NCBI RefSeq assembly: GCF_017571495.1 | Contig: NZ_JAGETZ010000003.1 | Span: forward strand, 1 to 64,000 | Origin: Hymenobacter negativus | GTDB taxonomy: Bacteria > Bacteroidota > Bacteroidia > Cytophagales > Hymenobacteraceae | Direction: 5' to 3' | Length of the DNA: 64,000 nt | Shown: positions 6,798 through 15,220 of the stretch, piece by piece | How the letters are laid out: every line of letters begins with the position of its first letter | Position numbering within the stretch: the first letter of the stretch is position 1 | Made by a program: the position numbers and the translations under genes | The notes under the pieces: model-generated | What the model was told of the DNA's origin: nothing | Seen by the model: the letters and a program-made list of their open reading frames with translations, nothing else | Databases searched by the model: none

Positions 6798-7730
6798 ATG
6801 AAAACACTTTTCCGTTTAGGCCTTCTGGCCGCATCTACGCTTGTCTTCACGTCGACGCACGCCCAAACTGTGGCCAACCTTGACCTCGAAACGTGGTCTA
6901 CCCGTGCCACCTCGGTAACGGGTGGGGTAGAAGCTCCCGCCAACTGGCAAACCACTGACGACCTGATAAGCAGTCTGGTCGGTGTGGCCCTGCCTGTTGG
7001 CACGACTACCGTTACCAAGACCACCGACGCCCACAGCGGCACCTACGCGGCGCAACTCGAGACCAAAACCTACGCGCTGGTGGGTCAAACCTTTCCCGGA
7101 GCGCTGGCACTCGGTACCCGCCTCACCGACTTCGGTAGCCTCTACAGCGGCGTGCCATATACGGCCCGCCCCACGCAGATGCAGTTCTACTACAAACTGA
7201 CCCGGACTGGGGGAACACCCGACGCTGGCGCCGTATCGGTTTCGCTCAGCCGGACCACTGGCGGCGTGTCAACCGACATTGCCATAATGGGCCAGACCCT
7301 GGCCCCTGCCTCAACCTACACGCTGGTTACCATTCCGCTCACCTATACGTCAACCACGACCCCCGACTCGCTGCACATCGAATTTTATTCGTCCAGTACG
7401 CAGACGCCCACCGCCGGCACTACCTTGCTCATTGACGACATCTCTTTCGTGACGCCCACGGCTACCCGTGCCGGGTTGCTCGATGCCCCGGTGAGCGTGG
7501 CCCCCAACCCCAGCGCCGATGGCCGTTTCCTGCTGCACAGCCCCGAGCCCGCCTTGCTGGCGGCCCCCTTCACCGTGACCGACCTGACCGGTCGCGTGGT
7601 GCTACAGGCCCCAACGGCCAGCCCCGCCACCACCCGCACCATCGACCTAGGTACCCAGGCGGCCGGCCTGTACACCCTGCAGCTGCAAACGGAAAAGGGC
7701 GTGGTGATACGCAAGCTGGTGGTACGCTAA
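6798..7730 (+). CDS. Secreted protein with PCMD-like domain and T9SS sorting domain
   Basis: A 310-residue protein. A signal peptide (about residues 1-22, ending THAQ) leads into a domain of about 200 residues that starts VANLDLETWST and contains PANWQTTDDL, AHSGTYAAQLET and LLIDDISFV. This layout is typical of the PCMD (putative carbohydrate metabolism) and related beta-sandwich domains of Bacteroidota surface proteins. The C-terminal 75 residues form a type A T9SS sorting domain (VSVAPNPSADGRF, FTVTDLTGRVVL, AAGLYTLQLQTEKG, KLVVR). It should be exported through the outer membrane by T9SS. A strong terminator follows at 7754. Binding or enzymatic role unknown. Confidence 0.8.
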   Translation: MKTLFRLGLLAASTLVFTSTHAQTVANLDLETWSTRATSVTGGVEAPANWQTTDDLISSLVGVALPVGTTTVTKTTDAHSGTYAAQLETKTYALVGQTFPGALALGTRLTDFGSLYSGVPYTARPTQMQFYYKLTRTGGTPDAGAVSVSLSRTTGGVSTDIAIMGQTLAPASTYTLVTIPLTYTSTTTPDSLHIEFYSSSTQTPTAGTTLLIDDISFVTPTATRAGLLDAPVSVAPNPSADGRFLLHSPEPALLAAPFTVTDLTGRVVLQAPTASPATTRTIDLGTQAAGLYTLQLQTEKGVVIRKLVVR

Positions 7731-7753
7731 CTGCACCGTCACTACGTAAACCC

Positions 7754-7781
7754 AAAGCCCCGCCCACCAGCGGGGCTTTTT
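7754..7781 (+). terminator. Rho-independent terminator
   Basis: A 10-bp stem (AAAGCCCCGC / GCGGGGCTTT, 7754-7763 and 7770-7779), a CCACCA loop and a T-run ending at 7781, 24 nt after the stop of the T9SS protein gene. Confidence 0.85.
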
Positions 7782-7806
7782 CATGCCCGTTTCCTACCTT
7801 GCTTCC

Positions 7807-8052
7807 ATGACTTTCCACGCGTTCATCCGGCTGGCGGAAGAAAGCCAACTTGCCGCCATATACGCCACGGGGGCCTATGTGGCTACACGCTGGCAGGAAG
7901 TATACGAGGCAGTGCATCTGTACCAGCTGCCGGGCGGCTTCTTCGTTGAACTGACCTATGACACCGAGACCAACGAGGTTCAGTATCTCTTTCCCTTCGA
8001 AGCGGGCAGTAAGGACGACCGGCTGCCGGACTACGCGCTACCCGAAAAGTGA
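7807..8052 (+). CDS. Small conserved protein, same family as 2142-2414
   Basis: The protein has 81 residues from the ATG at 7807; an in-frame ATG at 7783 lies just after the upstream terminator T-run and would give an unlike N-terminus. It aligns along its whole length with the product of 2142-2414: F-x-x-L, G-AYVATRW, LYQLPGGFFVELTYD, NEVQYLFPFEAGSKDDRLPDYA. A TACCTTGC element (-7 like) lies immediately upstream. Cytosolic; function unknown. The conserved acidic DDRLPDYA tail is the family signature. Confidence 0.8.
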   Translation: MTFHAFIRLAEESQLAAIYATGAYVATRWQEVYEAVHLYQLPGGFFVELTYDTETNEVQYLFPFEAGSKDDRLPDYALPEK

Positions 8053-8130
8053 CCGACTTGGTTAGAAAGTAGTAAACCGAGCGAGGCATTTTGACGTACG
8101 TTGGCTCCTCCGCATAACGGCCCGGGTTCC

Positions 8131-8334
8131 ATGTTAAGAGTCAAAAATCAGCACCTCATTTATCGCGGCCCGGATGGCTTCGGTGGTTTCCGTAATGGCC
8201 AAGCCTACGCGTTGCGGGTGGGCACGAAAAAGAACGAGCATTACCTGCTCCATCCCGTTACGAAACAGCCGTGGCTAACGCAGCCCACGGCAGTATTTTG
8301 GGAGAACTGGGAAAGGTTGGAAGAGCACAGCTAA
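8131..8334 (+). CDS. Small hypothetical protein
   Basis: Started at the ATG at 8131, this 67-residue basic protein contains YRGPDGFGGFRNGQAYALRV and HPVTKQPWLTQPTAVFWENW. The sequence looks like a short beta-barrel (SH3-like) with many aromatics, but I cannot name it. A TTG start at 8101 is possible but less likely. It lies 78 nt after the preceding small gene in the same direction. Function unknown. Confidence 0.5.
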   Translation: MLRVKNQHLIYRGPDGFGGFRNGQAYALRVGTKKNEHYLLHPVTKQPWLTQPTAVFWENWERLEEHS

Positions 8335-8407
8335 GAGTGTATTTGCGCTAAGTGGTGCAGTTGCTTTTACGAAGGTTTAAGACGCTATAAGTGCGCATCT
8401 GCCCAAC

Positions 8408-8563
8408 ATGCATGCGGGTGCTTACTTCCCTCTCAATGCAGGGGCAAGAATAGGTGGCTGCTATTTGGAGAAGGGCGGGTCGATTGCTGAAGCCATCGAG
8501 CGCGTGCTTGCGCACTTCGACGCGGATATTGACATTGAGGAAGCAGTGTGGGGACGGGGGTAA
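8408..8563 (+). pseudogene. PqqD-like protein fragment
   Basis: A 51-codon frame reads AYFPLNAGARIGG, then LEKGGSIAEAIERVLAHFDA. This matches the core of PqqD-family proteins (Y-F-x-L-N-x-x-G-x-x-I, then L-E-x-G-x-S-I-x-E followed by F-D-x-D). PqqD proteins present precursor peptides to modifying enzymes. The N-terminal strand region is missing and the C-terminus ends early, and no peptide-modification genes are nearby. It is therefore best read as a remnant; a short functional protein cannot be excluded. Confidence 0.45.
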
Positions 8564-8692
8564 TAAGGCCCCGGCTCTCAAGTGGCAACTGAGATACACC
8601 GACTGGGTTGGGTGCTTAACGGCTACGGCAAGCTCAGTGCTGACCTGCTGACTTACACCACCGTGGCCTTGCTGATTTAGGGAAACGGGGCA

Positions 8693-8941
8693 TTGGTAAT
8701 CCAGCATCCCCGTGTGGAGCCGCTTGCGCTGCAACTGGTGCCCAATCCTGCCCGCGACCAGGTGCGACTGCCCGAGTTGGCGTCCACCGACCGGGTACGT
8801 CTGTTAGATGCCTGCGGGCGTACCATGCGCACAGGTACGGGCCCTTCCTTATCGCTTACGTGCCTGGCTCTCGCGCTCTACGTGCTGCAAGCCACCACGG
8901 AGCGCCAGATTGTGCACACCGCACGCCTTCTGGCGGACTAA
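8693..8941 (+). pseudogene. Orphan T9SS sorting-domain fragment
   Basis: This frame encodes essentially only a C-terminal sorting domain: LALQLVPNPARDQVRLPEL, VRLLDACGRTMRTG, LALALYVLQATT, HTARLLAD. There is no signal peptide and no passenger domain in frame upstream, where 8564-8690 is degenerate. It is most likely the last piece of a lost exported protein. The PNPARD motif and the LYVLQ strand are well preserved, so decay is recent or the segment can still serve in recombination. Confidence 0.6.
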
Positions 8942-9044
8942 GCAGGAGGGAGAATAGCTTGCTCCGGTCAAACAAAAAAGCGGTTTTTGCGCTCTACGTA
9001 CCCACCTTATACGAGCGCTACGCCTACCGCCTTTCCCTGGATTA

Positions 9045-10265
9045 ATGACCAAGCAAAAATATTTCACCCTGATTCTGATTTTGGGCGCCCTCACGGCGCT
9101 GGGGCCTTTTTCGATTGACATGTACCTGCCGGGCTTTCCGGCCATTGCCCACAACCTGCACACCACCGTGGCCCGGGTGGGCTTGTCGCTATCGAGCTTT
9201 TTTGTGGGTATCTCGGCGGGCCAGCTGCTTTACGGGCCCCTGCTGGACCGCTACGGGCGCAAGCCGCCGCTCTACCTGGGGCTGGGGCTCTACGTGGCGG
9301 CCTCGGTGGGCTGCCTGGCTGTGCACCGCATCGAAGCCTTGATTGTGCTGCGCTTTGTGCAGGCCATTGGCAGCTGCGCGGCGGCGGTGGCCTCGATGAC
9401 GATGGTGCGCGACCTGTTTCCCGTGAAGGACAGCGCCAAGGTATTTGCCCTGCTGATGCTGGTGGTGGGCGTTTCGCCCATGGTGGCCCCCACCGTGGGC
9501 GGCTACATCACGACGGCGTATGGTTGGCAGGCTGTGTTCGTGGCGCTGGGTGGGCTCGGGAGCCTGCTACTGCTCGCTACGTTTTTATGGTTGCCAAGTA
9601 GCTACGCCCCGGATACCACGCTCTCGTTGAAACCCCGGCCCATTCTTGCAAACTTTTGGGCGGTGCTGCGTGAGCCGCAGTTTACGACTTATGCTCTGAC
9701 GGGGGCTGTTTCTTTCAGTGGCCTGTTTGCCTACGTGTCGGGCTCGCCGTTGGTGTTTATGGACCTGTTTAAAGTAGATGCCAAGGTATATGGGTGGATT
9801 TTTGCCTTTCTATCCATTGGCCTGATTGGAGCCAGCCAGGTGAATAGCCAGCTGCTGCGCCGCTACGAAAGCGCCCAAATTGTGCCCGTCGCTTTGGTGT
9901 GCCAGGTGCTCACAACGCTTGCCCTGCTGCTGCTTACCCTTGCAGGTGTCATCGGGCTCATCGGCACGGTGGCGCTGCTGTTTGTTTTCCTGTGCTGCTT
10001 GGGCTTCACCAATCCCAACACTTCCGCGCTCTCGCTGGCGCCCTTCACGCGCAACGCGGGCAGCGCCTCGGCCCTGATGGGAGCTATTCAGATGGGCATG
10101 GGGGCCTTGGCTTCGGTCGGGGTGAGCCTGTTTAATGCGCATTCGGCCCTGCCCATGGCGGGCATCATGGCCGCCACCTCGCTGCTGGCGTTGGGGCTGT
10201 TGCTGCTGGGGCGGCAGCGGGTGGGGCAACTCGTTACCGGCGATGCTGTGGGAGGACTGCATTAG
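9045..10265 (+). CDS. Bcr/CflA-type multidrug MFS transporter
   Basis: A 406-residue inner-membrane protein with about 12 hydrophobic segments. Family features are the N-terminal LGPFSIDMYLPGFPAIA, the loop 2-3 motif GPLLDRYGRKPPL, FVQAIGSCAAAVASMTMVRD (TM4), and a GVSPMVAPTVGGY segment in TM5. These match the Bcr/CflA branch of drug:proton antiporters that export bicyclomycin, chloramphenicol and similar compounds. The length is normal for the family. It appears to be a single-gene unit. The substrate cannot be told from sequence. Confidence 0.9.
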   Translation: MTKQKYFTLILILGALTALGPFSIDMYLPGFPAIAHNLHTTVARVGLSLSSFFVGISAGQLLYGPLLDRYGRKPPLYLGLGLYVAASVGCLAVHRIEALIVLRFVQAIGSCAAAVASMTMVRDLFPVKDSAKVFALLMLVVGVSPMVAPTVGGYITTAYGWQAVFVALGGLGSLLLLATFLWLPSSYAPDTTLSLKPRPILANFWAVLREPQFTTYALTGAVSFSGLFAYVSGSPLVFMDLFKVDAKVYGWIFAFLSIGLIGASQVNSQLLRRYESAQIVPVALVCQVLTTLALLLLTLAGVIGLIGTVALLFVFLCCLGFTNPNTSALSLAPFTRNAGSASALMGAIQMGMGALASVGVSLFNAHSALPMAGIMAATSLLALGLLLLGRQRVGQLVTGDAVGGLH

Positions 10266-10529
10266 GGGGGGCTCGCGTTCATGGCTGTTTACACCCTGTG
10301 AAGGACCGAGCCAGGTAGGTGCCTGATAAAGCAGAGCAGGCACGAGGTCTGGCGTTTTCCGGCCTCTACCGGATTCCAGCCCGGCGAAACCGTGCCAAGT
10401 ATGGTGCCGGGGGAGGTGGATGACGACCTGGATGTGGTCATGGTCGATGCCGAACCCAGCAACCCTGATGCCCACCGCAACGAATAGCAATATAGTCCGA
10501 AGACGTATTCCCAGAGAATTCCTCCGCTT

Positions 10530-11102
10530 ATGCCTGGTTTGTTACCAAGAACTATTCAACGACTGATTGGGACACTGGTAGTTGGAGTAACTGCCTGCCA
10601 AAGCCCGGACCAACCAACTGCTGCCTCGCGGCCCGCCAGCGCGCCGCCGCCAACGGCCACCCCGGCCCCTCAGCTGGTAGAGCAGGCGTTGGGCAACAGC
10701 GGCTTTTTCGTGTCATTGCCCAGCACGTACAGACTGAGAAGTACGGATGCTGCCGATTTCCTGGTGTACTACTTTGCCCCGGCTGATACCACGGTGCGCA
10801 CTCAGTTCACGGGCGGCCTCTACCTGGGCGGCCACCCGCAAGGAATGGATAGTACGGCGGCTGGCTGCCAGATGCGCCGCGTAGCAACCACCCTGTTGGG
10901 CCGCCCGGCCACCTGGCAGGTGCAGCGCTGTGCCACCGGCTACACCCTCAACGCCGTGTTCGACAGCCACAGCGGCCAGGGGTGGAGCCCGTTAATCAAC
11001 GCCTTTGGGGAAGCAAAGTCGGCGGCCGAGCTGCGCCAGCTGCTGGCCATCTTTGCCACCCTGCGGCAGCAGCGCCCGCCGGCCGGCAAGGTGCCCCGTT
11101 GA
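10530..11102 (+). CDS. Predicted lipoprotein of unknown function
   Basis: A 190-residue protein with a lipobox VTAC (Cys about residue 23), followed by a Pro/Ala-rich linker (residues 24-48) as is usual for surface lipoproteins. The folded part begins SGFFVSLPSTYRLRSTDAADF and includes ADTTVRTQFTGGLYLGG and PATWQVQRCATGY. No family is recognised. The gene lies directly before two further lipoprotein genes (11234, 12545), forming a lipoprotein row. The preceding 264 bp (10266-10529) hold no gene I can support. Confidence 0.75.
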   Translation: MPGLLPRTIQRLIGTLVVGVTACQSPDQPTAASRPASAPPPTATPAPQLVEQALGNSGFFVSLPSTYRLRSTDAADFLVYYFAPADTTVRTQFTGGLYLGGHPQGMDSTAAGCQMRRVATTLLGRPATWQVQRCATGYTLNAVFDSHSGQGWSPLINAFGEAKSAAELRQLLAIFATLRQQRPPAGKVPR

Positions 11103-11233
11103 TTGAGGGCTACCCCGTGCAAAGCGAATGAGGGAGGGGTAGAGCACATTTGTTTATAAATTCTTAACAAAGGAATAGCGGCTGGGCAGCCGTGCTGCTA
11201 AGCTCCTCGGGTGGGTTTTCCGTTATTACAGCC

Positions 11234-12478
11234 ATGAATCGTTCTGTACTGCTCTGGGCCGCACCGCTGCTATTAGCGCTTAGCGCCTGCCCGTCTAAGA
11301 AAAGTGACCACGCCCAAAACGCCACTGCACCAGCTGCCGCAGCAATTGTCGATTTTCGCCACCCTGGCTACGCCCAATACCGGGGTCAGCTAACGGGGGC
11401 CGCCGATTCGCTGACCTTGCACCTCACCATCACCCCGGCCCGCCCGGGCAGTGAGGCCGTCGGGGGCATCGGCGGCTACTACTACGGGGCCGACGGCGAG
11501 CCACACGAATTGCAACAGGTATTGGTGGAGCACCCGCACCCGGACAGCCTGCTGCTGGCTTATTATGACCACGCCGTGCTCGACGGCAGCGGCAATGAGC
11601 AGGAAACCCGCTGGCGTCTGCGCCGGCAGCCCGATGGCCGCCTGGTGGGTACCGTGGGCGGGAAGGCGATTCAGTTGCGGCCGGCTCGGCCGGCCCTGGC
11701 CCTGGCGGTGCGCTCGTTTGCCGATTCCGTTGCGGCTTTCCCCGGCCAGGCCCGCTCGCCTTACGGCCACGTAGGCCTGCAAACGCTGGAACCCACGGGT
11801 AGCTCCCCCGTGGCCCTGGCCATAGCCGCCAACATCCGCCGCCAGCAGCGCGGCGACACGTTGCCCAACCTGCCAGTGCCGGCTCTTGCGGGCCTATGGC
11901 AGCAGCAGCGCACCGACTTTGCCAAATTCTACCGCGAAGATGCCGCTGGCCTGGCCGAGGACCTGGCTGCCGATTCGGCGGCAACCGCCGACTCGACCGA
12001 GGCCTACAGCCCCAGCCTACGCTACGAAAGCCAGAGCAGCGCGTCGGTCATCTGTCAGGAAGGCGCCTTGCTCAGTTTGCGCCTTTTGGACTACAGCTAT
12101 TCGGGAGGCGCGCATGGCAACTTCGGCAGCACAGTGCGCAGCATCGATTTGCGTACCGGCCGGGTCCTCACATTCGACGATATTTTCCAGCCTGCTGCCC
12201 GCACCCAGCTGCTCCCCTTACTGGAGCGGGGCGTACGGCGGACTCTGGGCATTGGCGATAATGAACGGCTCGACACGCAGTTGCTCGATAACCAGATGCA
12301 GCTCACTACCAACGTGTGCCTCACGCCCGGTGGGGTGCTGTTCCTGTACGTACCCTACGAAATCACCGCCTATGCCCTGGGCGAAGTCCCCGTCTTTATC
12401 CCCTTGGCCAAGCTGCGTCCGCTGCTGCGTGCGGGGCTGCCGCTGCCAGGAACTGGCGCAGGGGTGGCGAAGCGCTGA
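11234..12478 (+). CDS. Lipoprotein with DUF3298-like (RsiV-type) domain
   Basis: A 414-residue protein from the ATG at 11234; earlier in-frame codons are poor starts. The lipobox is ALSAC (Cys about residue 19). The first half (DFRHPGYAQYRGQL, GGYYYGADGEPHEL) is an unnamed beta domain. The second half has the DUF4163/DUF3298 pattern: YESQSS, then LRLLDYSYSGGAHGN, IDLRTGRVLTFDDIF, and VLFLYVPYEITAYALG with IPLAKLRPLL. The SGGAHxN motif is the hallmark of DUF3298 proteins such as RsiV. A periplasm-facing envelope role is likely; the ligand is unknown. Confidence 0.8.
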   Translation: MNRSVLLWAAPLLLALSACPSKKSDHAQNATAPAAAAIVDFRHPGYAQYRGQLTGAADSLTLHLTITPARPGSEAVGGIGGYYYGADGEPHELQQVLVEHPHPDSLLLAYYDHAVLDGSGNEQETRWRLRRQPDGRLVGTVGGKAIQLRPARPALALAVRSFADSVAAFPGQARSPYGHVGLQTLEPTGSSPVALAIAANIRRQQRGDTLPNLPVPALAGLWQQQRTDFAKFYREDAAGLAEDLAADSAATADSTEAYSPSLRYESQSSASVICQEGALLSLRLLDYSYSGGAHGNFGSTVRSIDLRTGRVLTFDDIFQPAARTQLLPLLERGVRRTLGIGDNERLDTQLLDNQMQLTTNVCLTPGGVLFLYVPYEITAYALGEVPVFIPLAKLRPLLRAGLPLPGTGAGVAKR

Positions 12479-12544
12479 AGGATGCCCGCCGCGAAATTGC
12501 AAGATTCCCAACAGTACCTGCCGCTTTATCACTCATCTCCGCAT

Positions 12545-13381
12545 ATGAAATACTACGCTGCCCTGGCTTTGCTGCTGGCTGCTTGCCAGCCCGATAAGCC
12601 CACCGCTACCACTACCGGTTCCGCTACGCCCCCAGCCGGCGACACCGCCAGCCCAACCGCTGCTGGTGTAGCAGCCGATACCCTGCAAGTGGCCGACTCG
12701 CTGGGTCACTTCGTTGGCGTGGCCCAGCTGCGACCCAGCACCAAAGCCGCCTTCGACCAACTGCGCTCGACGGACCCACTGCCGTTGCGCCCCGCGGAGC
12801 GAGAGGAGAACGCTGCGGCTAGTGGCCAGCCGATACCGGCCAACTTGGATACGCCGCTACCCACCGATGGCCGGGTGCAGCGCCAGGGCGAAACCCTCGT
12901 GTTTCGGCCAGCGCAGGGCCCTGCAATTACCCTACGCCCTGTGCCTTCGCCCGATGGGCCCGAGGGCAACGACAACGCATATGCCTATTGGGGCAGCCTG
13001 CCTGCCGCCCATCAGTGGGTAGTCGACGTGTCAACTGATGAAGGCCCCGCCGTGCTGCTGGTCGACCAGCGCACTGGCCGGCGCACCAATCTGCTGGGAG
13101 CGCCCGCCCTTTCGCCCGATGGCCGCTACCTGCTCAGCGTATGCGAAGACGTGGCCAGCGGCGGCAACCCTACCGAAATAAGCTTATATCAGGTAAGTGG
13201 CTCCGCGCCACAGCTCCTTTGGAACCGCACCCTGGTCGACTGGGGGCCGCGCCGCGCCCGCTGGCGTGATGCCCGCCACGTGGTACTGGAGCAGGCGCAC
13301 TCCGACCCCGGCGGCGACGTAGTGGCGAGCACCAAGCTGCCACTCACGTACGTCGAGATGGAGTTGCCGGCCATTCGCTAA
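12545..13381 (+). CDS. Lipoprotein with PD40/WD40-like repeat
   Basis: A 278-residue protein from the ATG at 12545 (67 nt after the previous stop), chosen because it gives a compact signal with lipobox LLAAC (Cys about 14). A Thr/Ala-rich linker follows. The C-terminal half contains VLLVDQRTGRRTNLLG and APALSPDGRYLLSVCED, the SPDGxYL signature of PD40 beta-propeller repeats, then LYQVSG and a last strand. Only about two repeats are evident, so it is not a full propeller by itself. It is probably cotranscribed with the DUF3298 lipoprotein. Function unknown. Confidence 0.75.
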   Translation: MKYYAALALLLAACQPDKPTATTTGSATPPAGDTASPTAAGVAADTLQVADSLGHFVGVAQLRPSTKAAFDQLRSTDPLPLRPAEREENAAASGQPIPANLDTPLPTDGRVQRQGETLVFRPAQGPAITLRPVPSPDGPEGNDNAYAYWGSLPAAHQWVVDVSTDEGPAVLLVDQRTGRRTNLLGAPALSPDGRYLLSVCEDVASGGNPTEISLYQVSGSAPQLLWNRTLVDWGPRRARWRDARHVVLEQAHSDPGGDVVASTKLPLTYVEMELPAIR

Positions 13382-13473
13382 CATCGGCGGTGGCTATAGC
13401 AGGTTAATTGCTTGCAAACAGAGAAACGGTTTAACAGGACCGTGTTTTGCCCATTGGCGGATAACTTGCCCGG

Positions 13474-14141
13474 ATGAAGCAGCGCACCAGGAGGAAATTG
13501 GCTCAAACCCAAGTGGACAAGCAGTGGGGGCGGATACGTCGGAACCTGGCGTACCATCTGCCGGACGAGGACGTTCGCAAAACCCTGGTACTGCTGGACC
13601 TGACCTGGCTCGGGCGCACCCAGAGCTGCGGAAGCTGACGCCTTTCGCCAGCTTGCGGCGCTTGTGCCTGACCCGTGACCCTCGATACGCCGCGTTCTAT
13701 GCCTTCGAGTTTCCGTGCTTTTATTTCAACCAGGAAAGCTATACAGTTTCCGACTACGACAATCACAAGCAATGGCGCTTTGCAACCCCGGAGGAAGCCG
13801 TGGATTTTGCGGCGCGCCACTTGGTCAAGGTGCCACTGAGTGCCGAGTACACGGTGCCGCTGACCCGCGCAACCCTGCGGACGCTCACCCTGGACTGGCC
13901 AGCCTCCACGGCCGTCGTCGAGTTGCAAAGCGACGAAGACACGCTGCTCATCTGCCTGAGCGGAGTGACCGGGTGTACCACCACACAGGGCATGCCTGAC
14001 AAAGTGTATACCGTGCTCAGCGTAGAATACGACAACCACCACGTCTGGCTGTGGCTACACAATGGCGACCACATCCGGATTGCGGCCACAGCAATGGAAA
14101 TAAAAACCGCTGGCCAGCTTGCCGCTTCGGAGGGTTTATAA
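13474..14141 (+). pseudogene. Hypothetical protein gene with a probable frameshift
   Basis: An ATG at 13474 opens a frame reading QVDKQWGRIRRNLAYHL and VRKTLVLLDLTWLG, which stops at 13636-13638. Around 13600 the sense continues in the -1 frame as AHPELRKLTPFASLRRLCLT and runs to 14141 with FEFPCFYFNQESY, FATPEEAVDFAARHLV and DKVYTVLSVEYDNHHVWLWL. The second part has no good start codon of its own. The parts together make a plausible protein of about 220 residues with a leucine-rich start. Either the gene is broken or there is a one-base sequencing error. No family recognised. Confidence 0.55.
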
Positions 14142-14283
14142 GCAGCGTATGTCCCAGGCCAACTGCGGGACACGCCGGGGTGAGGTCGTGCTGGCGTATT
14201 AATAACGGGCGCGGGCGTGCCAACGGTTGGCCCTTGTTTGTCCCAAAGTGTCCCTATTTGCAGTCCCGACTATATTTTTCCCC

Positions 14284-15138
14284 GTGAAGGCAACTGCTCC
14301 CCCAAGCTACCCGCTCTCGCCTCTGGCCCGGGCGGGCGTGCTGGTGCGCCCCCTAGCCCAACGCCCTGCACCCTCCGAGCATCCGCACGGAACCGCCCAC
14401 CGCGACGCGCACTACCTGCTGGTGTTGTTGCAAGCGGGCGAACTGCGACTAACGCTGGATTTTGAGGAGCTTACGCTGAGCGGACCCTCCTTACTGCTCA
14501 TCAGCCCCGGCCAGGTGCACCGCCTACGCGAGGCCGTCGCTGCCCAAGGCTGGGGCGTCAGCTTTGAGCCCGGCTTGGTAGACGAGCAGGCCCGCGATGT
14601 ACTGGAGCAGCACTTGCGCCGGCCGGTGGCCCTGGTCGGACAGGCCACGTTTGAGGCACGCGCCCACACGCTGCTGGCCCTGCTGGCGGATTGCCAGACG
14701 GAGGCAACGGCGCCCATCGGTCCGGCTCTCCAGGCAATGCTGGCGGCGCTGCTTCAGCTGGTGACTGCGCTGCTGGTGCCGGCAATGACCAGTAGCGGGG
14801 CCAATGTTAGCCGGGCCGAGGCCTTGGTCCAGGGTTTCCGACGCTTGCTGCGTCAGCACTTCACGGAGTGGAAGCAGCCCGCCCGGTACGCCGCCGCCCT
14901 GGCCGTCACCCCATCGCACCTCAACGACACGGTGAAGGCCCTGAGCGGCCATTCCATCAGCACGCACCTGCAGCAGCGCATCATCCTGGAAGCGAAGCGG
15001 CTGCTCTATTACTCCGACCAGCCGGTTAAGCAGATTGGCTACGCCCTGGGCTACGACGAGCCCGTGTACTTCGGCAAGCTCTTTAAGAAGGTGACCGGCC
15101 TGACGCCGCAGCAGTTCCGACGCACCATCCGCGAATAG
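14284..15138 (+). CDS. AraC-family transcriptional regulator
   Basis: The protein has about 284 residues from a GTG at 14284; a TTG at 14227 is the only longer option and no ATG is available. The N-terminal cupin-like sensor reads HYLLVLLQAGELRLTL and LLLISPGQVHRL. The C-terminal 100 residues carry the two AraC helix-turn-helix units: AAALAVTPSHLNDTVKALSG and then LLYYSDQPVKQIGYALGYDEPVYFGKLFKKVTGLTPQQFR. It is followed in the same direction by the IMPase-like gene (83 nt) and an NAD(P)-binding protein gene, which may be its targets. Confidence 0.85.
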   Translation: MKATAPPSYPLSPLARAGVLVRPLAQRPAPSEHPHGTAHRDAHYLLVLLQAGELRLTLDFEELTLSGPSLLLISPGQVHRLREAVAAQGWGVSFEPGLVDEQARDVLEQHLRRPVALVGQATFEARAHTLLALLADCQTEATAPIGPALQAMLAALLQLVTALLVPAMTSSGANVSRAEALVQGFRRLLRQHFTEWKQPARYAAALAVTPSHLNDTVKALSGHSISTHLQQRIILEAKRLLYYSDQPVKQIGYALGYDEPVYFGKLFKKVTGLTPQQFRRTIRE

Positions 15139-15220
15139 GACCAGCATTGCCGCCACTGGGCCTACTTTTTGGGGGTGAAGACCGGCTTCCTTTGCCAGCG
15201 TCATTCAACCCTCTTTTAGT

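Noticed and set aside
10281..10490. A plus-strand segment reading FQPGETVPSMVPGEVDDDLDVV in one frame
   Set aside because: No start codon, no match I can name, and only about 50 codons; too weak to list as a remnant.
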